Program-made: the position numbers and the translations under genes
DNA from: Pseudarthrobacter chlorophenolicus A6
GTDB taxonomy: Bacteria; Actinomycetota; Actinomycetes; Actinomycetales; Micrococcaceae
Assembly (NCBI RefSeq): GCF_000022025.1
Contig: NC_011881.1
Coordinates: 62,001 to 126,000 of the forward strand
Reading direction: 5' to 3'
DNA: 64,000 nucleotides
Shown: in pieces, positions 1 to 8,410 of the stretch
Layout of the letters: each line of letters opens with the position of its first letter
Position numbering within the stretch: the first letter of the stretch is position 1
Notes under the pieces: generated by a model
Databases searched by the model: none
What the model was told of the DNA's origin: nothing
Seen by the model: the letters and a program-made list of their open reading frames with translations, nothing else

Positions 1-342
1 TCCACCGGGGAACCGTTCAAGTTCCTTAACGGCAGCTTTCGCCCCGACGGCCAACGTTTGGGCTCTGCCGTGACGTGGAAGTCCGGCTGGGACGCCAAGG
101 GCTGGCCTACCGGTTCCGTCCCCCGTGTTGGGTCGGTCGTCTGGTACGCGCCCGGCACCGGGGGAGCGGACCCGACATACGGTCACGTCGCGGTGGTGAA
201 GGAAGTCAAGGACGACGGGACCTACGTCGAAGAGGGCTACAACGGCAACCCGCCCCCGGATGACCACAACTACTACACCCGCACTGTCAGCAGCGATGTC
301 CCGTCAGCGTTTCTGTACCTGCCCACCCAAGAGGAGAAGTAA
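1..342 (+). CDS. CHAP-domain cell-wall hydrolase, C-terminal part (5' end outside window)
   Basis: The reading frame is open from the first base, so the N-terminus lies outside the window. The visible 113 residues look like the end of a CHAP (NlpC/P60-type) amidase/peptidase domain: a GSVVWYAPG strand, then YGHVAVVKEV carrying the presumed catalytic His, then VEEGYNGN carrying the polar third residue. The catalytic Cys would lie upstream. In Gram-positive conjugation clusters such enzymes open the peptidoglycan for the transfer channel (the VirB1 role). The stop codon overlaps the next start by one base, so the gene belongs to the conjugation operon. Assignment rests on fold-like motifs and context only. 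Confidence 0.7.
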   Translation, partial: STGEPFKFLNGSFRPDGQRLGSAVTWKSGWDAKGWPTGSVPRVGSVVWYAPGTGGADPTYGHVAVVKEVKDDGTYVEEGYNGNPPPDDHNYYTRTVSSDVPSAFLYLPTQEEK

Positions 343-854
343 TGAAAAAGCCCCTGGCCCTCATCGCCGTGGCCTTGCTCTGCACCGCGTGCGCACCGGC
401 AGCGAACACGACGCCTGCACCGGATGAAACCACGGCAGTCACGCCTTCTGCGCCCGTTTCGCTGAGCGTCAGCAGCGGCCCGCAGGCTCCAGGGGGCACG
501 GTGCCGGCCACGATCGGCATCACCTGGGATGAGGCCAGTAAGGACGCCGCCATCGACGTTGCTGAGCAGGCCATGGCCGACTTTGCCCGCCCTGGCGTGG
601 AGGAAAGGCAGTGGGCCAACGATCTTGCCCGCTGGCTGACCCCGCAGGCCACTGCCGACTACTCGGCCGTGGACCCGGTCAACATTCCGGCCAGCCGCGT
701 CACCGGCCCGGCCACGCTGAACGTCGATGAAGCCAACGGATACGGCGTCATGGCAGCTGTTTCCACCGACGCCGGAACCTACACGCTGCAGCTGCTCCGC
801 ACGGGCAAGGAAGCTCCGTGGAAGGTCAACCGCTTCACACCACCCTCGTCCTAA
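342..854 (+). CDS. Putative lipoprotein of the conjugation operon
   Basis: A 170-residue protein with a short basic N-terminus, a hydrophobic stretch (about residues 5-16) and a lipobox-like LCTAC with Cys17 as the likely lipidated residue. The -3 position is Cys rather than the usual Leu or Val. A Thr/Pro/Ala-rich linker (about 20-45) leads to a mixed alpha/beta domain. The ATG overlaps the stop of the preceding CHAP gene (TAATG), so the two are translationally coupled. It probably sits on the outer face of the membrane as an accessory of the mating channel. I do not recognise the domain. Confidence 0.7.
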   Translation: MKKPLALIAVALLCTACAPAANTTPAPDETTAVTPSAPVSLSVSSGPQAPGGTVPATIGITWDEASKDAAIDVAEQAMADFARPGVEERQWANDLARWLTPQATADYSAVDPVNIPASRVTGPATLNVDEANGYGVMAAVSTDAGTYTLQLLRTGKEAPWKVNRFTPPSS

Positions 855-894
855 GCGCTGGAACTGCCCAACTCACACGTAAAGGAAGAAGCCC

Positions 895-2388
895 ATGAGC
901 ACCACATCCACCGAGGTCCTGGCCTTTCCCAATATCAGGGCCATCGTCCGTGAAAACGGGACCGCCGAGGTCGTTGTCGCCGGTAACTCCCGCATCGTCC
1001 CTGCCGGGGAATCCCTGCAGGATCTTCGCAACAACGCCCTTGCCCTCGTTGTGGGCGAGGCCCAGACGTTGAACCGTCCCGTCAGGGCTCAGATCGAGGA
1101 TCCCGAAGGACACGGTGAACTGATCGTGCACCCGGACAACAGGATCGAATCCGTCTCCTACGAGGCACACCCCGCCCGCCGCAGGGTAGTAGCAGCGGAA
1201 CCTATGCCCGAGCCGCCAGCTCCCAAAGTCCTTGAAACCCCGGCTCCCGCGGCTGAGTCTGTGGATGCTCCCGCGGCTGAGTCTGTGGATGCTCCGGCGG
1301 CTGAGTCTGTGGATGCTCCGGCGGAGCCTACGGCTGCTGCCGTCGCCACGGTGGGCCAGCCGTGGCCGCCCAACTCCGTCGCGTCAGAGACGACGCCAGC
1401 GCCGGCAGATGCCGTGAAGGAAGCACCGCCGACCCGGCGCAGCTTGAAGGAAACCTCGTTCCTGGTCAGCGCCCCGGTCCTGGAGCCGGCCACGCAGGGC
1501 TGGCGGGGTGCGCTCACGCGCCTGGGCCTCCGGATGGACCCGTCCGCCGAAGAACGGTCCGAGCGGGAGGATATCCGCACGGTCAGCCAGCACTGGCCCG
1601 GTCCCCGGACCATTGCCGTGGTCAACCGCAAGGGCGGCGCCAACAAGACCCCCACGGTCGTCATGCTCTCGGCCATCCTCGCCCGCTACAGCGGGGCCTC
1701 CACCGTCGCCTGGGACAACAACGAATCCCAAGGCACCCTGGGCTGGCGGACGGAAAAGGGCGCCCATGACCGGAGCGTCCTGGACCTGATCGACTCCTCA
1801 ACCGAGCTGCTGTCCCCGTCCACGAACGCTGCCGAGATTGCCAAATTCGTTCACCACCAGACCGCCGACAAGTTCGATGTCCTGCGCTCCGACGAGAACG
1901 AGGAAGGCGACCATGAGATTACTGCCGAGGAAGTGGACATCGCCCACGAAGTCCTCACCCGGTACTACCGGCTGGTGGTCATGGACTCGGGCAACACCGC
2001 CCGCGCAGCGAACTGGCGACGGATGATCCACCACACGGACCAGCTCGTTGTCCCGGTGACCGCCATCGAGGACCGTGCAGAAGCCGCGCGGCTGACGCTG
2101 CAGACCCTCGAATCCCGGGGCGGCCACGACGCCGAGCTGGCCCGTAACGCCGTCGTCATCGTCTCGGAATCCACCGACGCCAAGCGAACTATGTCCGGGG
2201 ATGCCTTGAAGCGGGCCAAGGACGAAGCCCAGCGCATCGCTGACGGCTTCGAGCCGTTCGTCCGCGCCGTCGTGAGGATTCCCTACGACCCGGCTCTGGT
2301 CAACGGCCCCATCCGCTATGAAGCCCTCCAGCCCGCCACCCAGCGGGCATGGCTGGCGGCTGCAGCCGCGGTCGCCAAAGGCTTCTAA
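895..2388 (+). CDS. ParA/MinD-like ATPase with variant Walker A, conjugation-associated
   Basis: A 497-residue protein with three parts: an N-terminal alpha/beta domain (about 1-95), a Pro/Ala-rich linker (about 100-170) containing three perfect PAAESVDA repeats, and a C-terminal ParA/MinD-type ATPase. The P-loop is KGGANKTPT (residues 246-254), where canonical ParA has KGGxGKTT; Asn replaces the Gly before Lys251. The VMDSGNTAR segment is the Walker B/switch II equivalent. A good SD (AAAGGAAG) precedes the ATG. Such proteins in actinobacterial transfer clusters may position the apparatus or partition DNA. ATPase activity is inferred because Lys251 and Thr252 are kept. Confidence 0.75.
   Translation: MSTTSTEVLAFPNIRAIVRENGTAEVVVAGNSRIVPAGESLQDLRNNALALVVGEAQTLNRPVRAQIEDPEGHGELIVHPDNRIESVSYEAHPARRRVVAAEPMPEPPAPKVLETPAPAAESVDAPAAESVDAPAAESVDAPAEPTAAAVATVGQPWPPNSVASETTPAPADAVKEAPPTRRSLKETSFLVSAPVLEPATQGWRGALTRLGLRMDPSAEERSEREDIRTVSQHWPGPRTIAVVNRKGGANKTPTVVMLSAILARYSGASTVAWDNNESQGTLGWRTEKGAHDRSVLDLIDSSTELLSPSTNAAEIAKFVHHQTADKFDVLRSDENEEGDHEITAEEVDIAHEVLTRYYRLVVMDSGNTARAANWRRMIHHTDQLVVPVTAIEDRAEAARLTLQTLESRGGHDAELARNAVVIVSESTDAKRTMSGDALKRAKDEAQRIADGFEPFVRAVVRIPYDPALVNGPIRYEALQPATQRAWLAAAAAVAKGF
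1243..1314 (+). repeat. Three tandem 24-bp repeats inside the ParA-like gene
   Basis: Three in-frame 24-bp units (1243-1266, 1267-1290, 1291-1314) encode PAAESVDA three times, followed by a partial fourth copy. Units 1 and 2 are identical; unit 3 differs by one base (ccc versus ccg). The array lies in the flexible linker between the N-terminal domain and the ATPase and can change length by slippage without frameshift. Confidence 0.9.
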
Positions 2389-2420
2389 ACCACACGAGCT
2401 GACTTCCGAAAGGAGGAACC

Positions 2421-3026
2421 ATGCACCAGTCCCTGAACCCCTGGATTACCAGCCCCGGCACCGAAACGCCGGAGGAGGAAGCACTGGACACGTACCTGCC
2501 CCCAGCGGCAGTCATCAGTGCCCCACTAACCGGCATGGTCGAACCCGACGCAGCGGACCGGCTGGCCAGCCGCACAATGGCCGGTTCCGCCGCATTGTGG
2601 GTCATCGGCGCTCACGGGGGAGCGGGCGAAAGCAGAATCGCGGACCTCCTTCATGGACGAGCCACAGGGCACTGCTGGCCAGTCCTCCAGGACGAAAGCA
2701 AACCACGGGTCCTGCTGGTCTGCCGCGCAGACATGCGCGGTCTGACAGCCGCCCAGAGTGCGCTGACCCAATGGGTGTCAGGAGCAACGCCGAAAGTTGA
2801 GCTGCTCGGCCTCGCGGTTCTTGCTGACGCGCCGGGGAAGACTCCCAAAGCACTCCGGGACTTCACCGCCATCGTCGGCGGGGGAGCGCCACGGCTATGG
2901 ACCCTGCCGTGGGTAGAGGGTTGGCGGCACGGGGACACCACGGCACCGCCGCCCCGTGAGTACCAAGGCTTCATCACCGACCTGGCCGCTCTGGCCATCG
3001 ACACCACTAAACCAACCACCAACTGA
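2421..3026 (+). CDS. Conjugation-cluster protein with degenerate P-loop (DUF6668-like)
   Basis: A 201-residue protein behind a strong SD (AAAGGAGG). Residues about 59-70 read VIGAHGGAGES, a P-loop-like motif in which the Lys/Thr of a functional Walker A are missing; PRVLLVCRADMRG resembles the following Rossmann strand. This looks like the small P-loop-derived family (I recall DUF6668) found next to ParA-like genes in actinobacterial transfer operons. Family name is from memory; the enzymatic role is unknown and nucleotide binding is doubtful. Confidence 0.6.
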   Translation: MHQSLNPWITSPGTETPEEEALDTYLPPAAVISAPLTGMVEPDAADRLASRTMAGSAALWVIGAHGGAGESRIADLLHGRATGHCWPVLQDESKPRVLLVCRADMRGLTAAQSALTQWVSGATPKVELLGLAVLADAPGKTPKALRDFTAIVGGGAPRLWTLPWVEGWRHGDTTAPPPREYQGFITDLAALAIDTTKPTTN

Positions 3027-3037
3027 AAGGTCTCACC

Positions 3038-3307
3038 ATGAACTACTTCTCCGCACTTGCAACTGGTGTCATCCCCAACCCCACTCCGACCATCCCGGCA
3101 GAGGCAGACGGGTTGCTCCTGGTCCTGAACTGGGCCTCCGGCATCGGCTTGGTCCTCGGCGTTCTCGGCGTCATCATCGTCGGCATCGGCATGGTCATCC
3201 AGCTCCAGCGCGGCGAAGGCGCACAAGCCATCGGCAAGCTCGGCTGGGTCCTCCTGGGCTGCATCATCATCACCGGCGCCGCCGGCATCGTCCGCGCCTT
3301 CGTCTAA
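3038..3307 (+). CDS. Small two-helix membrane protein, VirB2/TrbC pilin-like
   Basis: An 89-residue protein with two hydrophobic segments (about 27-53 and 67-88) separated by a short charged loop (QLQRGEGAQAIGK). Size, topology and place just before VirB8-like and VirB6-like genes match the small pilin-like or TrbC-like subunits of Gram-positive type IV secretion systems. SD GAAAGG lies close upstream. Assignment is by topology and context, not by a diagnostic motif. Confidence 0.65.
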   Translation: MNYFSALATGVIPNPTPTIPAEADGLLLVLNWASGIGLVLGVLGVIIVGIGMVIQLQRGEGAQAIGKLGWVLLGCIIITGAAGIVRAFV

Positions 3308-3332
3308 GCCAACACCAACACGGGAGGTTCGC

Positions 3333-4073
3333 ATGAACCAGTCAACAGAGAGCACCACCGAAAGCAATCCGTTCACCAAACCCGGGTTCATCATTGCGGC
3401 CGCGCTGGTGGTCGCGCTGATCGCATCAACCATCGTGATCTTCCTTCTCCCCAAGGGGCAGGGCAACGCGGAGCCGGCCCCTCCGTCGGGGGAGCCCACC
3501 GGGTCTGTAGCAGCCACCCCCAGCGCGTCGGCTGGGGCTGAGGCAAGTGTCTGCGGGCTCCCCTCATCTTCGGAAACCGCTTTGGGCGCTGCGCCGGAGA
3601 CGAAGTGGGAACTCGTAGGAAGCATGGCTGCCCCAACTGACCCCAAGGTTGGTCCAGGGAAGACCGATGATCAGGGCATCCGGTCCTGCTTCGCCCACAC
3701 ACCCACGGGTGCACTATATGCTGCGGTGAATCTTTGGGCTCTGGGTAGCGATCCCTCCAAGGAGCGAGCCATCGCCCAACAGCTTGTGGCTAAGGGAATC
3801 GGCCGGGATGCAGGAATGAAGGCACCGCAAACCGCCGCCCCGCCCTCGTCCGTGAAGATCCAGATAGCTGGATTCAACGTTTCGTATACATCTGCCCAAG
3901 CTGTGGTTGAACTGGCCTTCACGGCAGATAATGGTGCGCTTGCTTCTGTAAGGACAAACCTGCTTTGGCAGGACGGTGACTGGAAAGGAGTGGTAGCCGA
4001 CAACGGCGCACCCCTGGAAGAACCCCGCCAAATCCGTGATCTCTCAGGCTTCATCCCGTGGAGCGGAGCATGA
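3333..4073 (+). CDS. Single-pass membrane protein, VirB8/TcpC-like candidate
   Basis: A 246-residue protein: a short cytoplasmic N-terminus, one transmembrane helix (about residues 19-43), a Pro/Ser/Ala-rich linker (about 48-72), and an extracytoplasmic domain. This plan fits the VirB8/TcpC-type scaffold proteins of conjugation channels, which have a bitopic helix and an outer NTF2-like domain. No specific motif proves the family. It sits between the pilin-like gene and the TrbL-like gene, whose ATG overlaps this stop (ATGA), supporting one complex. Confidence 0.6.
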   Translation: MNQSTESTTESNPFTKPGFIIAAALVVALIASTIVIFLLPKGQGNAEPAPPSGEPTGSVAATPSASAGAEASVCGLPSSSETALGAAPETKWELVGSMAAPTDPKVGPGKTDDQGIRSCFAHTPTGALYAAVNLWALGSDPSKERAIAQQLVAKGIGRDAGMKAPQTAAPPSSVKIQIAGFNVSYTSAQAVVELAFTADNGALASVRTNLLWQDGDWKGVVADNGAPLEEPRQIRDLSGFIPWSGA

Positions 4074-5320
4074 AGCCCGTATGGAACCCGGCAGGAGATT
4101 GGATAGCGGGCATCACTGATGATGCGATAGGGAATCTCGCCAAGGCCATCATGGAGGGCATGAGTCAGATGGTGACGACTCTATCGACCTTCTGGGTTTC
4201 AATGCCCACGGTGAACCTGGCGAGCGAGGACGGGACAAATCCAAGCCCGGTTGTTTCTGCGGTCAACAGCGAACTAATGCCATGGACGCTGGCTCTGGCG
4301 GTTCTCGCCGTGATCCTCGGTGGAATCCGGATGATTTGGGAGCAGCGTGGTGCACCGCTCAAGGACCTGCTCCGTTCGCTGCTCACACTGACATTGGTGT
4401 CCGGCCTGGGTCTGGGTGTCATCTCGATTCTGGTGATCGCGGCCGACACTTTTTCTGTCGCCATCATTGAGCGCTCTACGGACGGCAAAGGATTTGCCGA
4501 GGCGATGAACATGCTCGTCGTGACGGGCCAGACGGACGTCGGGGTGTTCATCCTCATCATCCTGGGCCTGGTCGGGCTAATAGCTTCGCTGGTCCAGATA
4601 GTCCTGATGGTGGTCCGCAGCGGCATGTTGGTAATCCTGGCGGGCATCCTGCCCACCACTGCAGCGTTCACCAACACCGAGATGGGTAGGCAGTGGTTCC
4701 AGAAAGCAGTCGGCTGGACCATCGCCTTCATCCTCTACAAGCCCGCGGCGGCCATCGTGTACTCAGTCGCGTTCCTTCTGATGGGCAACCCGGACGGGCA
4801 GGACGCCCTGGTCGGCTCGATCACAGGGTTCACGTTGATGATCGTTGCCCTGTTCGCGCTCCCGGCGTTGATGCGGTTCGTGACACCGATGGTTGGTGCC
4901 GTTGCCTCGGGCAGCGGAGCCGCAGCAGGGGCTGCCGTTGGTGCCATGGCCACTGGTGCTGTGTCCTTGGGCCGTGGCGGCAGCGGCAGGGGAAATGCAG
5001 CCCCGATACCTCCCACGACCAACAACACCCAGAGCCCGAACGGTACCCACACCATCAGCTCGCCTAAGGGCAGTGATGGACCATCCGGGCCGCGGGGTGG
5101 GGGAGGACAGCCCACCCTTGGAACGCCGGGTCTCGGTGGACCCGCAGGCGCTGCTGGCGCCAGCAAGGCAGGGACCGCGGGGGCAGGCGGCGGGGCAGCG
5201 GCAGCTGGCCCGGCTGGGATGGCTCTGGCGGCCGGGGCGCACGTGGCGACCAAGACGTCGCAGGCAATTGAAAAGACCGCGCAGGATTCAACCGGGGAGG
5301 GCCCCAGTGGCAGCAATTAA
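4070..5320 (+). CDS. TrbL/VirB6-like polytopic membrane channel protein
   Basis: About 416 residues. After a short amphipathic N-terminus there are roughly six hydrophobic segments spread over residues 65-290, then a long Gly/Ala/Pro/Ser-rich, low-complexity cytoplasmic tail. This is typical of the inner-membrane channel subunit TrbL/VirB6 of type IV secretion. An in-frame GTG exists at 4058, but the ATG at 4070 overlaps the preceding stop as ATGA behind GAGCGGAG, and is preferred. The 3' end overlaps the next gene by 14 bp. Confidence 0.8.
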   Translation: MKPVWNPAGDWIAGITDDAIGNLAKAIMEGMSQMVTTLSTFWVSMPTVNLASEDGTNPSPVVSAVNSELMPWTLALAVLAVILGGIRMIWEQRGAPLKDLLRSLLTLTLVSGLGLGVISILVIAADTFSVAIIERSTDGKGFAEAMNMLVVTGQTDVGVFILIILGLVGLIASLVQIVLMVVRSGMLVILAGILPTTAAFTNTEMGRQWFQKAVGWTIAFILYKPAAAIVYSVAFLLMGNPDGQDALVGSITGFTLMIVALFALPALMRFVTPMVGAVASGSGAAAGAAVGAMATGAVSLGRGGSGRGNAAPIPPTTNNTQSPNGTHTISSPKGSDGPSGPRGGGGQPTLGTPGLGGPAGAAGASKAGTAGAGGGAAAAGPAGMALAAGAHVATKTSQAIEKTAQDSTGEGPSGSN

Positions 5321-6815
5321 CACCGAATACAAGGAACCGTCCTACGGCAACTGGCGCGTACCGCGCTCGGCCGGGCTGGGCAACCTCGGCGCTATCGGCA
5401 CCGGGATTGTTATGGCCGGGCTGTTGCTGGGCATCACCACCTTCGCTATCTGGGGCCTGTTCCTGGGCCTCGCTGTCCTCGCCCTTGCAGGGGCAAGCGC
5501 CCTGTTGCTCACGGTCAAGGACAAGCACGGCCAGTCCGCTGTAGACCGCTTCGGCACCCGGATGGCCTTCCGGCTCTCCCGGTCCTCCGGAACAAACCTC
5601 TACCGCTCCGGCCCTCTGGGGGTGACGGAGTGGGGCATGTACCAGCTCCCCGGACTGGCGGCGAAGTCCACCCTGTACGAGTTCGCCGACTCCTACAAAC
5701 GCCCGTTCGCCATGCTTCACGTACCTGCCACCAGCCACTTCACCGTCATCTTCTCCACCGAACCCGACGGGGCCTCTCTGGTTGACCCTGAGCAGGTCGA
5801 CGCCTGGGTCGCCAACTGGGGTGGTTGGCTCGCCGGCCTTGCCGACGAAGCCGGGCTGGACGCCGCTGCCGTCACCGTGGAGACCGCCCCCGACTCCGGG
5901 TACCGGCTCCGGAACGAAGTCGAAATGAACCTCGACCCCAACGCACCCGAGTTCGCCCAGGCCATCCTGCGCGAGGTCGTCGACACCTATCCGGAGGGAT
6001 CAGCGACGGTCCGCGCCTGGGTGTCCCTGACCTTCAACGCCTCCCTGCGCTCCGGGTCGAAGAAGCGAACACCCGAAGATGTGGCCCGCGACCTTGCCTC
6101 CCGGGTCCCCGGGCTGTCAGCCCGGCTGCAGTCCACCGGCGCCGGTATCGCCCGGCCGATGTCAGCGCAGGAACTCTGCGAAGTCGTCCGCGTCGCCTAT
6201 GACCCGCCCGCTGCTCTGATCATTGATGAAGCCCACGCCGCCGGTTCCCCTGTTGCCTTGGCCTGGGGCGAGGTCGGCCCCACCGCCACGCAGGCGAATT
6301 GGGACGGCTACCGCCACGATTCCGCGTTCTCTGTCTCCTGGACCATGACCGGAGCCCCTCGCGGGTCCGTGAACTCCTCGGTCCTGTCCCGGCTGCTGGC
6401 CCCCCACGGGGACATTGACCGCAAACGCGTCTCCCTGCTCTACCGTCCGATGGACTCCGCGAAGGCTGCCGCCGTGGTGGAGCGCGACCAGAACAACGCC
6501 AACGTCCGCATCACCTCCGTAGGCCGGCCCACCGCACGCGACCTGGTCGATGCCCGCTCCGCCGTGCAGACCGCCCAGGAAGAAGCCCGAGGTGCCGGCC
6601 TGGTGAATTTCGGGATGGTCGTCACCGCCACAGTCACCGACAGGGAACGGCTGCCTGATGCCGTGGCCGCCATCGAACAGACCTCAGGCACCGCCCGGGT
6701 GCTGCTGCGCAGCGCCTACGGGGCACAGGACACCGCGTTCGCCGCTTCCCTGCCGCTGGGATTGGTGCTGCCCAAGCACAGCATGATGCCACCCGAAATC
6801 AGGGACGCCCTCTAA
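5307..6815 (+). CDS. SCO6880-family conjugation/secretion protein
   Basis: A GTG-started protein of 502 residues; SD GGGGAGG at 5294-5300 fixes the start 14 bp inside the previous gene. Two adjacent transmembrane helices (about residues 25-70) are followed by a large cytoplasmic alpha/beta region. The arrangement (PrgI-like membrane hairpin, then a region resembling the N-terminus of VirB4) is that of the actinobacterial SCO6880 family, which always sits beside a VirB4-like ATPase. Here the ATPase follows with a 1-bp overlap, so the two halves probably act together as a split VirB4-type energiser. Family assignment from memory of the sequence pattern. Confidence 0.75.
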   Translation: MAAINTEYKEPSYGNWRVPRSAGLGNLGAIGTGIVMAGLLLGITTFAIWGLFLGLAVLALAGASALLLTVKDKHGQSAVDRFGTRMAFRLSRSSGTNLYRSGPLGVTEWGMYQLPGLAAKSTLYEFADSYKRPFAMLHVPATSHFTVIFSTEPDGASLVDPEQVDAWVANWGGWLAGLADEAGLDAAAVTVETAPDSGYRLRNEVEMNLDPNAPEFAQAILREVVDTYPEGSATVRAWVSLTFNASLRSGSKKRTPEDVARDLASRVPGLSARLQSTGAGIARPMSAQELCEVVRVAYDPPAALIIDEAHAAGSPVALAWGEVGPTATQANWDGYRHDSAFSVSWTMTGAPRGSVNSSVLSRLLAPHGDIDRKRVSLLYRPMDSAKAAAVVERDQNNANVRITSVGRPTARDLVDARSAVQTAQEEARGAGLVNFGMVVTATVTDRERLPDAVAAIEQTSGTARVLLRSAYGAQDTAFAASLPLGLVLPKHSMMPPEIRDAL

Positions 6816-8410
6816 TGGCACTCAAGGACGTTTTGCCAGCAATGACAGTAAAGCCAGTAAAGAAAGTAAAAAGCACTCCAAAGGACAAGCCGGGTAAGCG
6901 GCCGAATGAGGCCGGGCCGGGTGCCCGTGGCTGGGCCGGACGTGGGGGCGGGATGGCGCAGCTCGTCCCCTCGGTGAAGGAGTACCGGGGAACCACGGTC
7001 CAGGTTTGCGGTCTGTGGCCGTTCTCCTCCGGTGCGTCCTCGCCCATGATCGGTGTGCCGCTCGGACGGCATGAGGAAACCCAGGCCACGGTCTGCTGCG
7101 ACCCGATCAGCTGGTTCCAGCGTGCCCGCCTCATCTCCAACCCTTCCGCTTTCATCCTTGGCAAACCCGGGCTGGGCAAGTCCACCCTGGTCCGGCGCAT
7201 GTTCCTGGGCCTTGCCGCCCAGGGCGTCAACCCCCTGGTTCTCGGGGACCTGAAAGGCGAGCACGTCAAAGCCGTCGAAGCTCTCGGCGGGCAGGTCATC
7301 AAGCTCGGCCGCGGTGTCGGCTACCTGAACATTCTCGACCCGGGCCAGGCCGTCGAGGTCGCCCAGCTCCTCGAGGAGCACGGCCATCATGAAGCGGCCA
7401 CCCGGGTCCGTGCCGATGCTCACGGCCGCCGGTTGAACATGGTCGTCTCACTCATCACGATCAGCCGGAACAACCCGCCCACCGATCAGGAACAGACCAT
7501 CCTGGACCGGGCGCTGCGGGTCCTCGATGACCGGTTCGACGGGATCCCGGTCCTGAAAGACCTGCTGGAGGTGATTGTCTCCGCACCTGACGAGCTGCGG
7601 CAGGTCGCTTTGGACCGTGGCGACATGAACGTCTACCTGCGGGAGACCCGGGCGCTGGAAGCAACCCTGCTGGGTCTGACCGGGGGAGGGAAGCTGGGAG
7701 AAATCTTCTCCCAGCAGACCACAAACCCGATGAAGCGGGACCGCGCCGTGGTCTTCGACGTCTCCAGCATCGACGAAACCGAAACCGACCTGCAGGCCGC
7801 CGTGCTGCTGGCCTGCTGGTCCTACGGCTTCGGCACCGTGAACGTCGCCAACACCCTCGCCGACGCCGGGCTGGAACCACGCCGGAACTACTTCGTGGTC
7901 CTGGACGAACTATGGCGGGCGCTCCGCTCCGGCAAGGGCATGGTCGACCGGGTCGACGCCCTCACCCGGCTGAACCGGTCCGTCGGTGTCGGGCAAATCA
8001 TGATCTCCCACACCATGTCCGACCTGCTCGCGCTGCCGGCGGAAGAGGACCGGATGAAAGCCCGCGGCTTCGTCGAACGCTCCGGCATGGTGATCTGCGG
8101 CGGCCTGCCCGCCTCAGAAATGCCGCTCCTGACCTCCGCGATCCCGCTCTCCCGGCAGGAGCAGCAAAAGCTCATCTCCTGGCAGGACCCGCCAGCCTGG
8201 GACTCACGCGGCCTCGACATCGAGCCCCCGGGCAGGGGCAAGTTCCTGATCAAGGTCGGCGGCCGCCCCGGTATCCCCGTCCAAATCGGGCTGACCTCGA
8301 TCGAGAAGAACGACGGCCTGAACGACACCGACACCCGCTGGCACGCACCGGCGAAAACCCTGATGGACCAGGCAGCACCATCACTGCCGACAGAAGGAGG
8401 AACACTGTGA
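6815..8410 (+). CDS. VirB4-like conjugation ATPase
   Basis: A 531-residue P-loop ATPase. Walker A is GKPGLGKST (residues 116-124); Walker B is VVLDELWR (Asp364-Glu365); ISHTMSD near residue 395 looks like the sensor segment. It belongs to the HerA/FtsK-type VirB4/TraE ATPases that power type IV secretion at the membrane. The basic, Lys/Pro-rich N-terminus (about 8-45) is unusual. Start ATG overlaps the SCO6880-family stop (TAATG); the end overlaps the TraG-like start. Confidence 0.88.
   Translation: MALKDVLPAMTVKPVKKVKSTPKDKPGKRPNEAGPGARGWAGRGGGMAQLVPSVKEYRGTTVQVCGLWPFSSGASSPMIGVPLGRHEETQATVCCDPISWFQRARLISNPSAFILGKPGLGKSTLVRRMFLGLAAQGVNPLVLGDLKGEHVKAVEALGGQVIKLGRGVGYLNILDPGQAVEVAQLLEEHGHHEAATRVRADAHGRRLNMVVSLITISRNNPPTDQEQTILDRALRVLDDRFDGIPVLKDLLEVIVSAPDELRQVALDRGDMNVYLRETRALEATLLGLTGGGKLGEIFSQQTTNPMKRDRAVVFDVSSIDETETDLQAAVLLACWSYGFGTVNVANTLADAGLEPRRNYFVVLDELWRALRSGKGMVDRVDALTRLNRSVGVGQIMISHTMSDLLALPAEEDRMKARGFVERSGMVICGGLPASEMPLLTSAIPLSRQEQQKLISWQDPPAWDSRGLDIEPPGRGKFLIKVGGRPGIPVQIGLTSIEKNDGLNDTDTRWHAPAKTLMDQAAPSLPTEGGTL

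Noticed and set aside
2651..3646. 331-residue open frame on the minus strand across the pilin-like gene
   Set aside because: It is antisense to three well-supported conjugation genes and has no domain; a high-GC shadow.
4893..5306. Long N-terminal extension of the SCO6880-family protein
   Set aside because: It would overlap the TrbL-like gene by more than 400 bp; GTG 5307 has a strong SD and gives the family-typical N-terminus.
7912..8406. Upstream extension of the coupling protein
   Set aside because: It lies in another frame of the VirB4-like gene and is Arg/Pro-rich shadow sequence; GTG 8407 has GAAGGAGG and the expected membrane helices follow.
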